Source: Myxococcales bacterium (GTDB lineage Bacteria > Myxococcota_A > Polyangia > Polyangiales > Polyangiaceae). Taken from it: 10,209 nucleotides of DNA. Position numbers and translations under genes: made by a program. Under the pieces are notes generated by a model. The model was not told the DNA's origin and did not search any database. It saw only the letters and a list, made by a program, of their open reading frames with translations. Location: the NCBI GenBank assembly GCA_013298325.1, contig JAAFHJ010000123.1, positions 1 through 10,209 on the forward strand, in the 5' to 3' direction. Shown piece by piece: positions 1-6,649 of the stretch; the first letter of the stretch is position 1; each line of letters begins with the position of its first letter.

Positions 1-2
1 CC

Positions 3-293
3 GGGCCGCTTGATGCCGGTTCCGTCGACGCCGGGCCCGTCGACAGCGGCGTGAAGGACGCCTCCGCCGACGCCACCGCCGCCGACGCTGGAAAAGACAG
101 CGGGTCCTCCACCGACGCCGGCAATACGACCGACGCGGGCGCAACCGCCGACGCCGGCACGCCGACCGACGGGGATGACGCCGGGGGCGGCTGCTCCTGC
201 GACGCCGCTTCCGCGGGCGGGACCGGCGGCACCGGGCTTCTCGTCGCCCTCACCGCGATGATCGGCGCCCGCCTCCGCCGCAAGCGCGCCTGA
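3..293 (+). CDS. C-terminal part of a secreted/surface protein with MYXO-CTERM-type sorting tag (5' end outside window)
   Basis: The reading frame is open from the left edge of the window to a TGA stop, so only the last 96 residues are seen; a Met codon at 51 is internal to the low-complexity stretch and is not a convincing start. The visible part is dominated by Asp, Ala, Gly and Thr with repeated D-A-G units (roughly 1-182), which looks like a flexible linker. It is followed by GGGCSC (Cys codons at 192 and 198), a Gly/Ala/Leu hydrophobic segment (about 231-272) and a terminal Arg/Lys cluster ending RLRRKRA. That order of Cys motif, single membrane helix and basic tail is the MYXO-CTERM sorting signal of myxobacteria, which directs processing and cell-surface attachment or release. 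The functional domain lies upstream of the window, so the activity is unknown. The gene converges on argG. Confidence 0.8.
   Translation, partial: GPLDAGSVDAGPVDSGVKDASADATAADAGKDSGSSTDAGNTTDAGATADAGTPTDGDDAGGGCSCDAASAGGTGGTGLLVALTAMIGARLRRKRA
12..182 (+). repeat. Imperfect Asp-Ala-Gly codon repeat (linker of the tagged protein)
   Basis: The DNA carries many degenerate copies of gacgccgg or gacgcgggc, which encode D-A-G or D-A-D units at irregular spacing. It lies inside the coding frame and is best read as a compositionally biased linker before the C-terminal sorting tag. Such tracts are prone to length variation by slippage or unequal recombination. Confidence 0.6.
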
Positions 294-316
294 TCCGCGC
301 AGCGAGTCGGTACCTG

Positions 317-358
317 CCAAAGACAAAGGCGCCCCGCGAAGGGCGCCTTTTTCTTTGG
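317..358. terminator. Hairpin terminator between convergent genes, probably bidirectional
   Basis: A perfect 10-bp inverted repeat (aaaggcgccc at 325-334 and gggcgccttt at 341-350) encloses a 6-nt loop. An outer arm, ccaaaga at 317-323 and tctttgg at 352-358, extends the stem with small internal bulges. Read on the + strand the GC-rich stem runs into a T-rich tract (348-356, one C); read on the - strand the complementary A-rich arm (AAAG/CCAAAGA side) gives a shorter T-rich run. It sits 24 bp after the stop of the tagged-protein gene and 20 bp after the stop of argG, as expected for a shared terminator. Confidence 0.8.
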
Positions 359-361
359 GTT

Positions 362-376
362 CCTAGCCTAGCCTAG
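362..376. repeat. Three tandem copies of cctag
   Basis: Three direct, uninterrupted copies of the pentamer cctag lie between the terminator hairpin and the argG stop codon. The core CTAG tetramer is generally rare in bacterial genomes, so three in 15 bp is noticeable. No function is evident; a short slippage product is the simplest explanation. Confidence 0.7.
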
Positions 377-377
377 C

Positions 378-1709
378 TCACTCGCCGAGGAGCTTGCCGA
401 GGCCGCCGTCGGAGCCGGGGAGGCGGCCGAGGCTCGTCGCCATCTCGAGGAGGAGCGACCGGTTGTCGCCGACGGAGATGTTCTGGAGCTCGAGGGCGCC
501 GATGCGGTCTTCCGGCGAGAAGGCGCCGACCGTCTTCTCCATCGAGAGCTTCTCCGGGTTGTAGGCGGAGTGCTCCGGGTGGGTCTCGAGGAGGGTGAAG
601 TCGTCGCCGCGACGGAGTTCCATCACGACCGTCCCGCCGATCGGCGTCGCGATCCAGCGCACGAGCGATTCCTTGAGCAGGAGCGCCTCCGGGTCGAACC
701 ACTTGCCTTCATACAGGAGCCGCCCGAGCTTCCGGCCGAGGGTGAAGTAGAGGTCGCTCGTCGCTTCGTTGTGGACGCAGGAGAGCAGCCGCTCGTAGCT
801 AAAGTGGAGGAGCGCCATGCCGGGCGCCTCGTAGACGCCGCGGGATTTCGCATCGATCACGCGGTTTTCGATCTGGTCGCTCATGCCGAGGCCGTGGCGG
901 CCGCCGATGGCGTTCGCTTCGGCGAAGAGCTCGTAGAGCGACGCAAACCGCTTGCCGTTGAGGGCGACCGGGAGCCCGTGCTCCCAGGTGATCTCGACGC
1001 GCTCGGTGGCGATCTCGACCTCCGGCTTCCAGAAGGGGACGCCCATGATCGGCGCGACCAACTTCATGCCGTTGTTGAGGAATTCGAGGTCCTTCGCCTC
1101 GTGGGTCGCGCCGAGCATGTTCGAGTCGGTGCTGTAGGCCTTCTCGGTGCTCATCGTGTACGGGAGCCCGCATTCCAGCAGGAACTCACTCATCTCTTTG
1201 CGGCCGCCGAGCTCGGTGACAAACGTCTGATCGAGCCACGGCTTGTAGATCTTGAGGTCCGGGTTGACCAAGATCCCGTAGCGGTAGAAGCGCTGGATAT
1301 CATTGCCCCGATGGGTGCTGCCGTCGCCGAAGACGTGGACGCCGTCTTCGCGCATGGCGCCAATGATCGCCGTCGTCGTGACCGCGCGGCCGAGGGGGGT
1401 CGTGTTGAAGTATTTGCGACCGCCCGTCGAGAGGTGGAAGGCGCCGCACTGGATGGCGGTGATCCCTTCGCGAACGAGGGCGTCTTTGCAGTCGACGAGG
1501 CGGGCCCCTTTGGCGCCGTGGATCGTCGCCTGGGGCGGGATGTCGGCGGCGTTCTTTTCGTCCGGCTGGGCGAGGTCGGCCGTGTAGCAGTGGACGTCGA
1601 TCCCCTTGCGGCTCATCCACGCGACCGCGCAGCGCGTGTCGAGGCCACCGGAGAAGGCGAGACCGACCTTGGTGCCGGCCGGCGGGAGGGAACGATAGAT
1701 GCGGCTCAT
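378..1709 (-). CDS. argG: Argininosuccinate synthase
   Basis: The 443-residue protein catalyses ATP-dependent condensation of citrulline and aspartate to argininosuccinate, the penultimate step of arginine synthesis, in the cytoplasm. The N-terminal PP-loop ATP-binding motif is visible as AFSGGLDTR, and the family blocks QCGAFHLSTGG, YFNTTPLGRAV, FGDGSTHRGNDIQRFYRYG, YKPWLD, EKAYSTDSNMLGATHEAKDLE, GGRHGLGMSDQIENR and KSRGVYEAPGMALLH follow in order. Length and these blocks match the longer E. coli-type ArgG (447 residues) better than the roughly 400-residue type. The start is the ATG at 1709: homology begins here, and the open frame upstream has no start codon nearby and no family similarity. 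No clear Shine-Dalgarno sequence precedes it. It is transcribed alone, divergent from the lipoprotein gene, and no other arginine gene is adjacent. After the conserved core there is a short C-terminal tail rich in Gly and Leu. Confidence 0.96.
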   Translation of the reverse strand: MSRIYRSLPPAGTKVGLAFSGGLDTRCAVAWMSRKGIDVHCYTADLAQPDEKNAADIPPQATIHGAKGARLVDCKDALVREGITAIQCGAFHLSTGGRKYFNTTPLGRAVTTTAIIGAMREDGVHVFGDGSTHRGNDIQRFYRYGILVNPDLKIYKPWLDQTFVTELGGRKEMSEFLLECGLPYTMSTEKAYSTDSNMLGATHEAKDLEFLNNGMKLVAPIMGVPFWKPEVEIATERVEITWEHGLPVALNGKRFASLYELFAEANAIGGRHGLGMSDQIENRVIDAKSRGVYEAPGMALLHFSYERLLSCVHNEATSDLYFTLGRKLGRLLYEGKWFDPEALLLKESLVRWIATPIGGTVVMELRRGDDFTLLETHPEHSAYNPEKLSMEKTVGAFSPEDRIGALELQNISVGDNRSLLLEMATSLGRLPGSDGGLGKLLGE

Positions 1710-1796
1710 GGCGCGTCGCGCTACACCGTTCCGCCCTGCGAAAAAAGGGATTTCCGATTGCGGCGCGCCGGTCGGCTGGGGGAGAGTGCCGCGCCG
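1710..1796. promoter_or_regulatory. Divergent intergenic region between argG and the lipoprotein gene
   Basis: These 87 bp must hold the start signals for argG (leftward) and probably for the lipoprotein-ligA pair (rightward). The most AT-rich spot is gaaaaaaggga around 1740-1750. A purine-rich GGGGGAGAG at 1778-1786 lies about 10 nt before the lipoprotein ATG and could be its ribosome binding site. No convincing -35/-10 pair and no arginine-repressor box were recognised, so the promoter positions are not assigned. Confidence 0.4.
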
Positions 1797-2411
1797 ATGC
1801 GCATCTCTATTCCTGCACGGTCCGCGAACCGTCTCGCCTTCGCCTTCGGCACGATCGTGACGGTCTTCGGCGGCTTCGGCTGCGGGAAGGGGAAGGTCGT
1901 CGACGACTGGTCGACGCACGCGCTCACCGCCAAACCGCAGACCCTCCGCGGGATCGCGTTTACCGTCGACCTCCCCGAGGGCCTCGAAACCGACGCCCTC
2001 CTTGGCGGCATCGACATGACGCTCGCCTTCGCCCAGAAGGGGGCGCTCGCCAACGGCATCCGCGTCTCCTTCCACCGGGAGGCGCTCATCGCGCCGACGA
2101 CCCTCGACGAAGCGGAAAAGTCCGCAAATGCGCTCGGCGATCGCACGATCACGAAGAAGGGGCCCCTCGGCAAGGAGGGCTTCCTCGTCGTCGCGAGCGA
2201 CGGCAAAAACAGCGGCCTCTTCGTCGACAGCTGGACCGCCGCCCCCGACGGCGCGACGATCCACTGCGTCGCCAGCGACACCGAAGCGGCGCCGATCGCC
2301 AACGTGCCCGGAATGAGCGCCTGGCTCGAGAAGATCTGCAGCTCGGTCAACGTCACCGGCACCGCGCCGATCCCGCCGCCGGCCGCCGCAAGCGCCGCCG
2401 CTAAGCCTTGA
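1797..2411 (+). CDS. Predicted lipoprotein of unknown function
   Basis: This 204-residue protein was not recognised as a known family. The N-terminus has a basic start (Arg2, Arg8, Arg12), a hydrophobic stretch at about 13-27 and Cys29 in the context GGFGC-GKG, which fits a type II (lipoprotein) signal peptide, although Phe at -2 is not the classic lipobox. The mature part is a single hydrophilic domain of about 160 residues with Cys157 and Cys181, a possible disulfide pair, and it ends in a Pro/Ala-rich tail (190-204). The ATG at 1797 was chosen because it gives the signal peptide and has GGGGGAGAG upstream; the frame stays open far upstream only because it runs antisense to argG. It precedes ligA by 40 bp and is probably cotranscribed with it. 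Its likely location is the periplasm or outer membrane, anchored by lipid. Confidence 0.8.
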   Translation: MRISIPARSANRLAFAFGTIVTVFGGFGCGKGKVVDDWSTHALTAKPQTLRGIAFTVDLPEGLETDALLGGIDMTLAFAQKGALANGIRVSFHREALIAPTTLDEAEKSANALGDRTITKKGPLGKEGFLVVASDGKNSGLFVDSWTAAPDGATIHCVASDTEAAPIANVPGMSAWLEKICSSVNVTGTAPIPPPAAASAAAKP

Positions 2412-2451
2412 TCTTCCTCTTTTTTCGCCCCCGCCAGGAGCCTCGACGCCG

Positions 2452-4386
2452 ATGACGCAGAAGACCTTCGACCTCACCGAGAAATCGATCGCCGCCCTCG
2501 AAGAGGAGATCCGCGACCACAACCGGCGCTACTGGGACGACGCCGCCCCGACGATCTCCGACTACGCCTTCGACCGCCTCGTCGAGGAGCTCCGCCGCCG
2601 CGCGCCGACGTCGCCGGTCCTCGACGATCTCGGCTCCAAACCGGGCCAGGAGCTCGGGAGCCGCGTCGAGCACCCGGTCGCGATGCTCTCCCTCGACAAG
2701 TGCTACGACGACGAGACGCTCCTCAAGTGGACCCAGGATTTCACCGGTGCCGTCGTCGCGGTGCCGAAGTTCGACGGGATCGCCTGCGCGCTCCGCTACG
2801 GGGAAGACGGCCGCCTCATCGTCGCAGCGACCCGCGGGGACGGCTCCGTCGGCGACGACATCACCGCGAACGTCCTCGGCATCAACGGCGTCCCCCGCCG
2901 GATCCCGGAAGGGCCTCGAGAGATCCGTGGCGAAATCTACATGAAACTCTCCGTCTTCCAGGCCTTCAAGGAGGCCGGCATGGCGAACCCGCGCAACCTC
3001 GCCGCCGGCGCGATCAAGCAGAAGGACGCGAAGAAGAGCGCCGACTACAAGCTCTCCTTCGCCGCCTACGACCTCCTCGGAAGCGCGGCGACGACCCAGG
3101 TGGAAGTCTTCGAAAAGCTTGCCGCTTTCGGGTTTGACGCCTTCGAGTTCACCGTCCTCGAAAAAGAAGCGGCACCGGTCGGCTACCAGCAGTTCGCCGC
3201 CCAGCGGAGCGCCCTCGACTTCGAGATCGACGGCGTCGTCTACAAGGCGAACGACCTCGGCGAGCAGCGGCGCCTCGGCTCCACGGCCCACCACCCGCGC
3301 GGCGCGATTGCCTACAAATTCCAAGGCGATTCCGGGACGACGACCCTCAACGCGGTCGAGTGGTCGGTCGCCCGCACCGGCGCGATCACGCCGGTCGCCA
3401 TCGTCGCGCCCGTTTCGCTCTCGGGCGTCACCGTCGAGCGCGCGAGCCTCCACAATGCGGGCTATATCGCCAAGTTGAACATCGGCGTCGGTGCCGAGGT
3501 CGTCCTCACCCGGCGCGGCGGCGTCATCCCGAACGTCGAATTCGTCAAGACGCCGGCCCCGGAGCCGCTCTCCCTCCCGATCGCCTGCCCGAGCTGCCAC
3601 GGCGCCGTCGTCGCCGTGAAGGATTTCCTCTACTGCGCCGCCCCCCAGAACTGCCCGGCCGCCCTCCGCGGCCAGCTCTCCCATTTCGCGTCGACGACGG
3701 AGATGCTCGGCTTCGGCGACGTCATCCTGGAGCAGTGCTACCAGCGGGGCCTCCTGCGGCGCCCCTCGGACTTCTACCGGCTCACGGCGAAGGACCTCGA
3801 AGGCCTCGAAAGGAGCGGGAAAAAGCTCGCGGCGAAGCTCGTCAGCGAGGTCGACAAAACCCGCACGCAAAAGCTCGCCACCTTCCTCCGCGCCTTGGGC
3901 ATCGACGAGCTCGGAAAGAGCGTCTCCGGCCTCTTGGAAGGGCGCTACCGGACCCTCGACGCCGTCCTCGAGGCCTCCGAGGAGGAGCTCGGCGGCATGC
4001 AGGGGATCGGCCCGGTCATCGCGAAGTCGGTCACCGTCGGCCTCGCCGCCGCCCGCGAAGAGATCGATTTGCTGCGGGCGTTTGTCACCTTTGAGGCGCC
4101 TGTGGAAGAGGGGGGCGGCGTGGCCGGTCCGCTCACCGGTGCATCGTTTGTATTCACCGGCAAGCTCAACGCCTACTCGCGCGGTGAAGCGGAGACCCAG
4201 GTCAAAAAGCTCGGCGCGAGTGTGCTATCCGGCGTCTCGGCAAAGCTGACGTACCTCGTCTGCGGCGAAGAGAAAGACGGGAAGAAGTCCTCCAAGCAGA
4301 AGGCGGCCGAAAAGGCGATTGAAGCGGGGGCACCGCTCAAGATCCTCGATGAAGCCGGCTTCTTGGCGCTGCTCCCGAACGGCTAG
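2452..4386 (+). CDS. ligA: NAD+-dependent DNA ligase, divergent LigA family
   Basis: The 644-residue protein seals nicks in double-stranded DNA using NAD+, in replication and repair. Domains in order: Ia (about 1-60, NMN side), adenylation domain with catalytic Lys106 in KFDG, ATRGDG (127-132), RGE (Glu161), NPRNLAAG, FEIDGVVYK (Lys265) and AYKF (Lys289), the OB fold (TGAITPVA, about 290-370), a four-Cys zinc finger (Cys379, 382, 395, 401), helix-hairpin-helix repeats (about 420-545) and a BRCT domain (about 558-640, FVFTGKL to YLVCGE). Length is slightly below the usual 670. Several positions differ from the standard enzyme: Val104 two residues before the catalytic Lys (Glu in E. coli), Phe40 for Tyr35, Trp28 for His23, and GGVIP for GDVIP. 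A possible AGGAG site lies at 2436-2440. Its stop interlocks with that of the opposing gene. It could be the sole ligase or a second, specialised copy. Confidence 0.93.
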   Translation: MTQKTFDLTEKSIAALEEEIRDHNRRYWDDAAPTISDYAFDRLVEELRRRAPTSPVLDDLGSKPGQELGSRVEHPVAMLSLDKCYDDETLLKWTQDFTGAVVAVPKFDGIACALRYGEDGRLIVAATRGDGSVGDDITANVLGINGVPRRIPEGPREIRGEIYMKLSVFQAFKEAGMANPRNLAAGAIKQKDAKKSADYKLSFAAYDLLGSAATTQVEVFEKLAAFGFDAFEFTVLEKEAAPVGYQQFAAQRSALDFEIDGVVYKANDLGEQRRLGSTAHHPRGAIAYKFQGDSGTTTLNAVEWSVARTGAITPVAIVAPVSLSGVTVERASLHNAGYIAKLNIGVGAEVVLTRRGGVIPNVEFVKTPAPEPLSLPIACPSCHGAVVAVKDFLYCAAPQNCPAALRGQLSHFASTTEMLGFGDVILEQCYQRGLLRRPSDFYRLTAKDLEGLERSGKKLAAKLVSEVDKTRTQKLATFLRALGIDELGKSVSGLLEGRYRTLDAVLEASEEELGGMQGIGPVIAKSVTVGLAAAREEIDLLRAFVTFEAPVEEGGGVAGPLTGASFVFTGKLNAYSRGEAETQVKKLGASVLSGVSAKLTYLVCGEEKDGKKSSKQKAAEKAIEAGAPLKILDEAGFLALLPNG

Positions 4387-5759
4387 TCTTTCCGCTCTTC
4401 CCGGGTGGGCTCGCGAAGAGCGCCGGCGGCGAAAAACGCAAAGAGCGGAAGCAGATGGAGGCTGTACCGCGCCGTCGAGAAGACGACGGCGTGGATGCCG
4501 ATCTTCACGACGATCGCGTAAACGAACGGGATCGTCAGTGGATGTTTCCGCTGGCGAAAGATCCCGACGGCGGCAAGCACGTAGAGAGCGATCGGCAGCA
4601 GAAAGAGGAGCCCTTTCGCCGCAAGCGCGCCGTACTGCCCGCGCGCTTTGTAGGTCCCAAAGGCCTCCGCAAGCGGCGGGAAGACCTCCGTCTGGCTGCC
4701 GAGGAGCAGGCGAGGGACGTTCTTTACGACGACCTTTGCGTAGTGGCCCGGATGCGTCCGGACCATCGCGACCGCCTCTTTCCGGAGGCACGCATCAATC
4801 GCGAAATCGTCGGCCTTGGCCTGGGTCTTTGTGGGGCCGTCTTCATGCTCGCAACGATCCCAGGCGGCGTGGAAGTCGTCGCTCTGGGTGTCGAGGAGCT
4901 GGGGATCGTGGGCGGTGAGCCAGAGCGCGTAGCCGCTCGACGACGAGACGCCGACGCGCCGGCCGACGAGGGCGCTGTTGCGCGCCTGCCAAGGGAGGAC
5001 CGCCGCGGCGAGGGCGAGCGTGACGGCGACCGTCCCGATAAGGAGCGGCCGGTTCAAAAAAATACGAGCAAGGACAGCACGATAGCGGGGGAGCTCCCTT
5101 CTGGTTCCGCGCAGGGAGGTAAACGCCGCAAGCGGAACGACCGGCGCCCACAGGAGCAGCTCCGGTTTCGTGAGCGCGAGGCCGCCCAGCGCGAACGCCG
5201 CCACGCCGAGAAGTGCAGTCTTCCGCGTCTGCGTCCGTGCTCGCCGTTTCCTCACCGCCTTCGGCGGTTCCGGGCGGACGAGCAGCTGCCCCGCGGAGGA
5301 AACCGCGAGCCCGGTCGCCGCAAAAAACAGTGCCGAGAGGGCGACGACCAGGCACTCGGCGTTCATCGTCGCCGAGTACATAAACAGCGCCGGGTAGCCG
5401 GCAATAAGCGCCCCCGCCATCCAACCACGCCCCCGCCCAAACGCGCGTTCCGCGAGGAGCGCTACGGCGAGCGCCGCCCCGACGACGAGGAGTGCGTTTG
5501 CCAGATAGCCGACGAGCGGATTGTGCCCGAAGACGGCATAAATCCCTGCAAGAAAGATAGGATAGCCAGGGACATAGTTCGTAATTACATGCCCGTCGGC
5601 GACGTAGCCGCCCCCCTCGGCGAGGTGGGTCGCGAGCTGGTGGTAGCTGTCGGCGTCCGACGAGATGGCCGGCCTAGGCGCGACCAGCACCCAGGCAACG
5701 TGGAGCGCGGTCGCAACCGCCAGCAGGAGGGTTCGGTTTCGGCGTGCCGGTGCATGCAT
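4383..5759 (-). CDS. GT-C fold membrane glycosyltransferase (GT39/PMT-2-like)
   Basis: A 458-residue polytopic membrane protein. After the first membrane segment (about 10-28) comes SDADSYHQLATHLAEGGGY (34-52) and NYVPGYPIFLAG (61-72), the signature of PMT-2/ArnT-like GT-C enzymes, in which the acidic residue of the first outer loop (Asp35 or Asp37) is catalytic. PWQARNS (256-262) and GYALWL (276-281) follow, and near the C-terminus RYSLHLLPLFAFFAAGAL (431-448), typical of the family. Hydrophobic segments recur throughout, and a strongly basic loop at 165-182 is probably cytoplasmic. Such enzymes transfer a sugar from a polyprenyl-phosphate donor to a lipid or glycan acceptor on the outer face of the inner membrane; the acceptor here is unknown. 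The ATG at 5759 was chosen because the frame upstream is Arg/Pro-rich and not family-like. No Shine-Dalgarno site is obvious. It is divergent from the GT2 operon, suggesting a shared glycan pathway. Confidence 0.85.
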   Translation of the reverse strand: MHAPARRNRTLLLAVATALHVAWVLVAPRPAISSDADSYHQLATHLAEGGGYVADGHVITNYVPGYPIFLAGIYAVFGHNPLVGYLANALLVVGAALAVALLAERAFGRGRGWMAGALIAGYPALFMYSATMNAECLVVALSALFFAATGLAVSSAGQLLVRPEPPKAVRKRRARTQTRKTALLGVAAFALGGLALTKPELLLWAPVVPLAAFTSLRGTRRELPRYRAVLARIFLNRPLLIGTVAVTLALAAAVLPWQARNSALVGRRVGVSSSSGYALWLTAHDPQLLDTQSDDFHAAWDRCEHEDGPTKTQAKADDFAIDACLRKEAVAMVRTHPGHYAKVVVKNVPRLLLGSQTEVFPPLAEAFGTYKARGQYGALAAKGLLFLLPIALYVLAAVGIFRQRKHPLTIPFVYAIVVKIGIHAVVFSTARYSLHLLPLFAFFAAGALREPTREERKD

Positions 5760-5929
5760 AGCGTATGGTTCTTGGCGTCGTCGGTGGGGCGCGTTAGAGC
5801 TGCGTCCCCGCGCGCCGGGTCCTTGCCGCGTACGGCGGTCCTCCGCTGGCGCAGCGACGAATACCTGACCGGCACCGCGCAACAAAGCCAAAGACCACGA
5901 CGATCCACGAAACGCCAAAACCGAAACTC
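5760..5929. promoter_or_regulatory. Divergent intergenic region between the GT-C and GT2 genes
   Basis: This 170-bp gap must contain the promoters for the leftward GT-C gene and the rightward glycan operon. It contains a small inverted repeat, gccg-cgta-cggc (about 5825-5836). The last 50 bases before the GT2 start are strikingly poor in T and rich in A and C, with no Shine-Dalgarno sequence, so they may be an unstructured leader. No confident -35/-10 or sigma-54 pair was found. Confidence 0.4.
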
Positions 5930-6649
5930 ATGGCTGTCTGCATTCTCATGCCCGCGTTTAACGAAGGGGGGACCCTCGCGTCGACCCTCCTCGGCCTGCG
6001 CGCGAATGCAGAGAATTTCGGGCGAATTGACGTGATTGTGGTCGACGACGGCAGCGACGTCGCCATTCGCGCCGAGCAGCTCCCGCCGGCCGGCCCCCAC
6101 TTCACCGTCATCCTCGCGCGGCACGCGATCAACCTCGGGCAGGGGGCCGCCCTCGAGACGGCGCGGCGCATCGCCCTCGGCCGCGGGAACTACGACGCTT
6201 ACGTCACGATGGACTCGGACGGTCAGCACCGCCTCGAAGATCTCCCCGCATTGATCGCTCCATTGAAGAGCGGCGCCGACGTCGCCTTCGGCAACCGTTT
6301 CCGCGGCGACTCGAACGTCCCTCCCATCCGGCGAGCGGTCCTCTTTGCTGCCGGAATCTTTGAGCGAATCGTCACCGGCCTCGCCCTTCAGGATGCCCAC
6401 AACGGCTACCGCGCCTTCAACAAGAAGGCGCTTACGCTCTGCCCGATCCATCAATCCCGGATGGCCCACGCCACCGAGATCAAACAGCGGATCGCCGCCG
6501 CCCAACGCCACCACGGCGTGAAGATCGCCGAAGTCGCCGTTTCGATTCGCTACACGGAAGAGTCGCTCGGGAAGGGGCAGTCGAGCCTCGGCGCGTTCAC
6601 GATCCTCCGCGATCTCTTCTTCCGGTACCTGTTTGAGGGGGGCTCGTGA
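5930..6649 (+). CDS. GT2 family glycosyltransferase, DPM1/polyprenyl-phosphate sugar synthase-like
   Basis: A 239-residue cytoplasmic GT-A fold enzyme with no membrane helix. The N-terminus reads ILMPAFNEGGTLAS (5-18), then VVDDGSD (37-43), NLGQGAALETA (68-78), the metal/nucleotide-sugar binding MDSDGQH (94-100, DxD type), FGNRFRGDS, DAHNGYRAF (155-163), MAHATEIKQRI and a closing YTEESLGKGQSS region. This order matches the GT2 group that resembles dolichyl-phosphate mannose synthases and transfers a sugar from a nucleotide donor to polyprenyl phosphate. The ATG at 5930 is the only start that keeps the first strand intact; it lacks a Shine-Dalgarno site. The stop overlaps the next start in GTGA, and the partner is DUF2304, a pairing common in bacterial glycan loci. 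The donor sugar cannot be told. It is the first gene of the rightward run. Confidence 0.92.
   Translation: MAVCILMPAFNEGGTLASTLLGLRANAENFGRIDVIVVDDGSDVAIRAEQLPPAGPHFTVILARHAINLGQGAALETARRIALGRGNYDAYVTMDSDGQHRLEDLPALIAPLKSGADVAFGNRFRGDSNVPPIRRAVLFAAGIFERIVTGLALQDAHNGYRAFNKKALTLCPIHQSRMAHATEIKQRIAAAQRHHGVKIAEVAVSIRYTEESLGKGQSSLGAFTILRDLFFRYLFEGGS

Noticed and set aside
570..1796. Open + frame antisense to argG, in phase with the lipoprotein gene
   Set aside because: It has no family similarity, is rich in charged residues as expected from reverse-strand GC-rich DNA, and the opposite strand encodes a clear ArgG.
2412..2451. Possible terminator between the lipoprotein gene and ligA (T-run at about 2419-2425)
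   Set aside because: No hairpin precedes the pyrimidine tract, so the two genes are more likely cotranscribed.
1710..2522. N-terminal extension of the argG reading frame over the lipoprotein gene
   Set aside because: ArgG homology begins at the Met at 1709; the extension is Arg/Glu/Gly-rich antisense sequence.
2401..3870. 489-residue frame antisense to ligA
   Set aside because: Biased composition typical of a shadow frame, while the + strand carries all LigA motifs.
5825..5836. Short inverted repeat gccg-cgta-cggc as an operator
   Set aside because: Four-bp arms occur by chance often in GC-rich DNA; too weak to call a regulator site.
5760..5918. Upstream extension of the GT-C gene to a Met at 5918
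   Set aside because: The 53 extra residues are Arg/Pro/Ala-rich and precede the natural membrane segment; the Met at 5759 gives the usual family N-terminus.
4455..6035. 526-residue + frame antisense to the GT-C glycosyltransferase
   Set aside because: Highly charged with no motifs; the - strand encodes a membrane protein with GT-C signatures.
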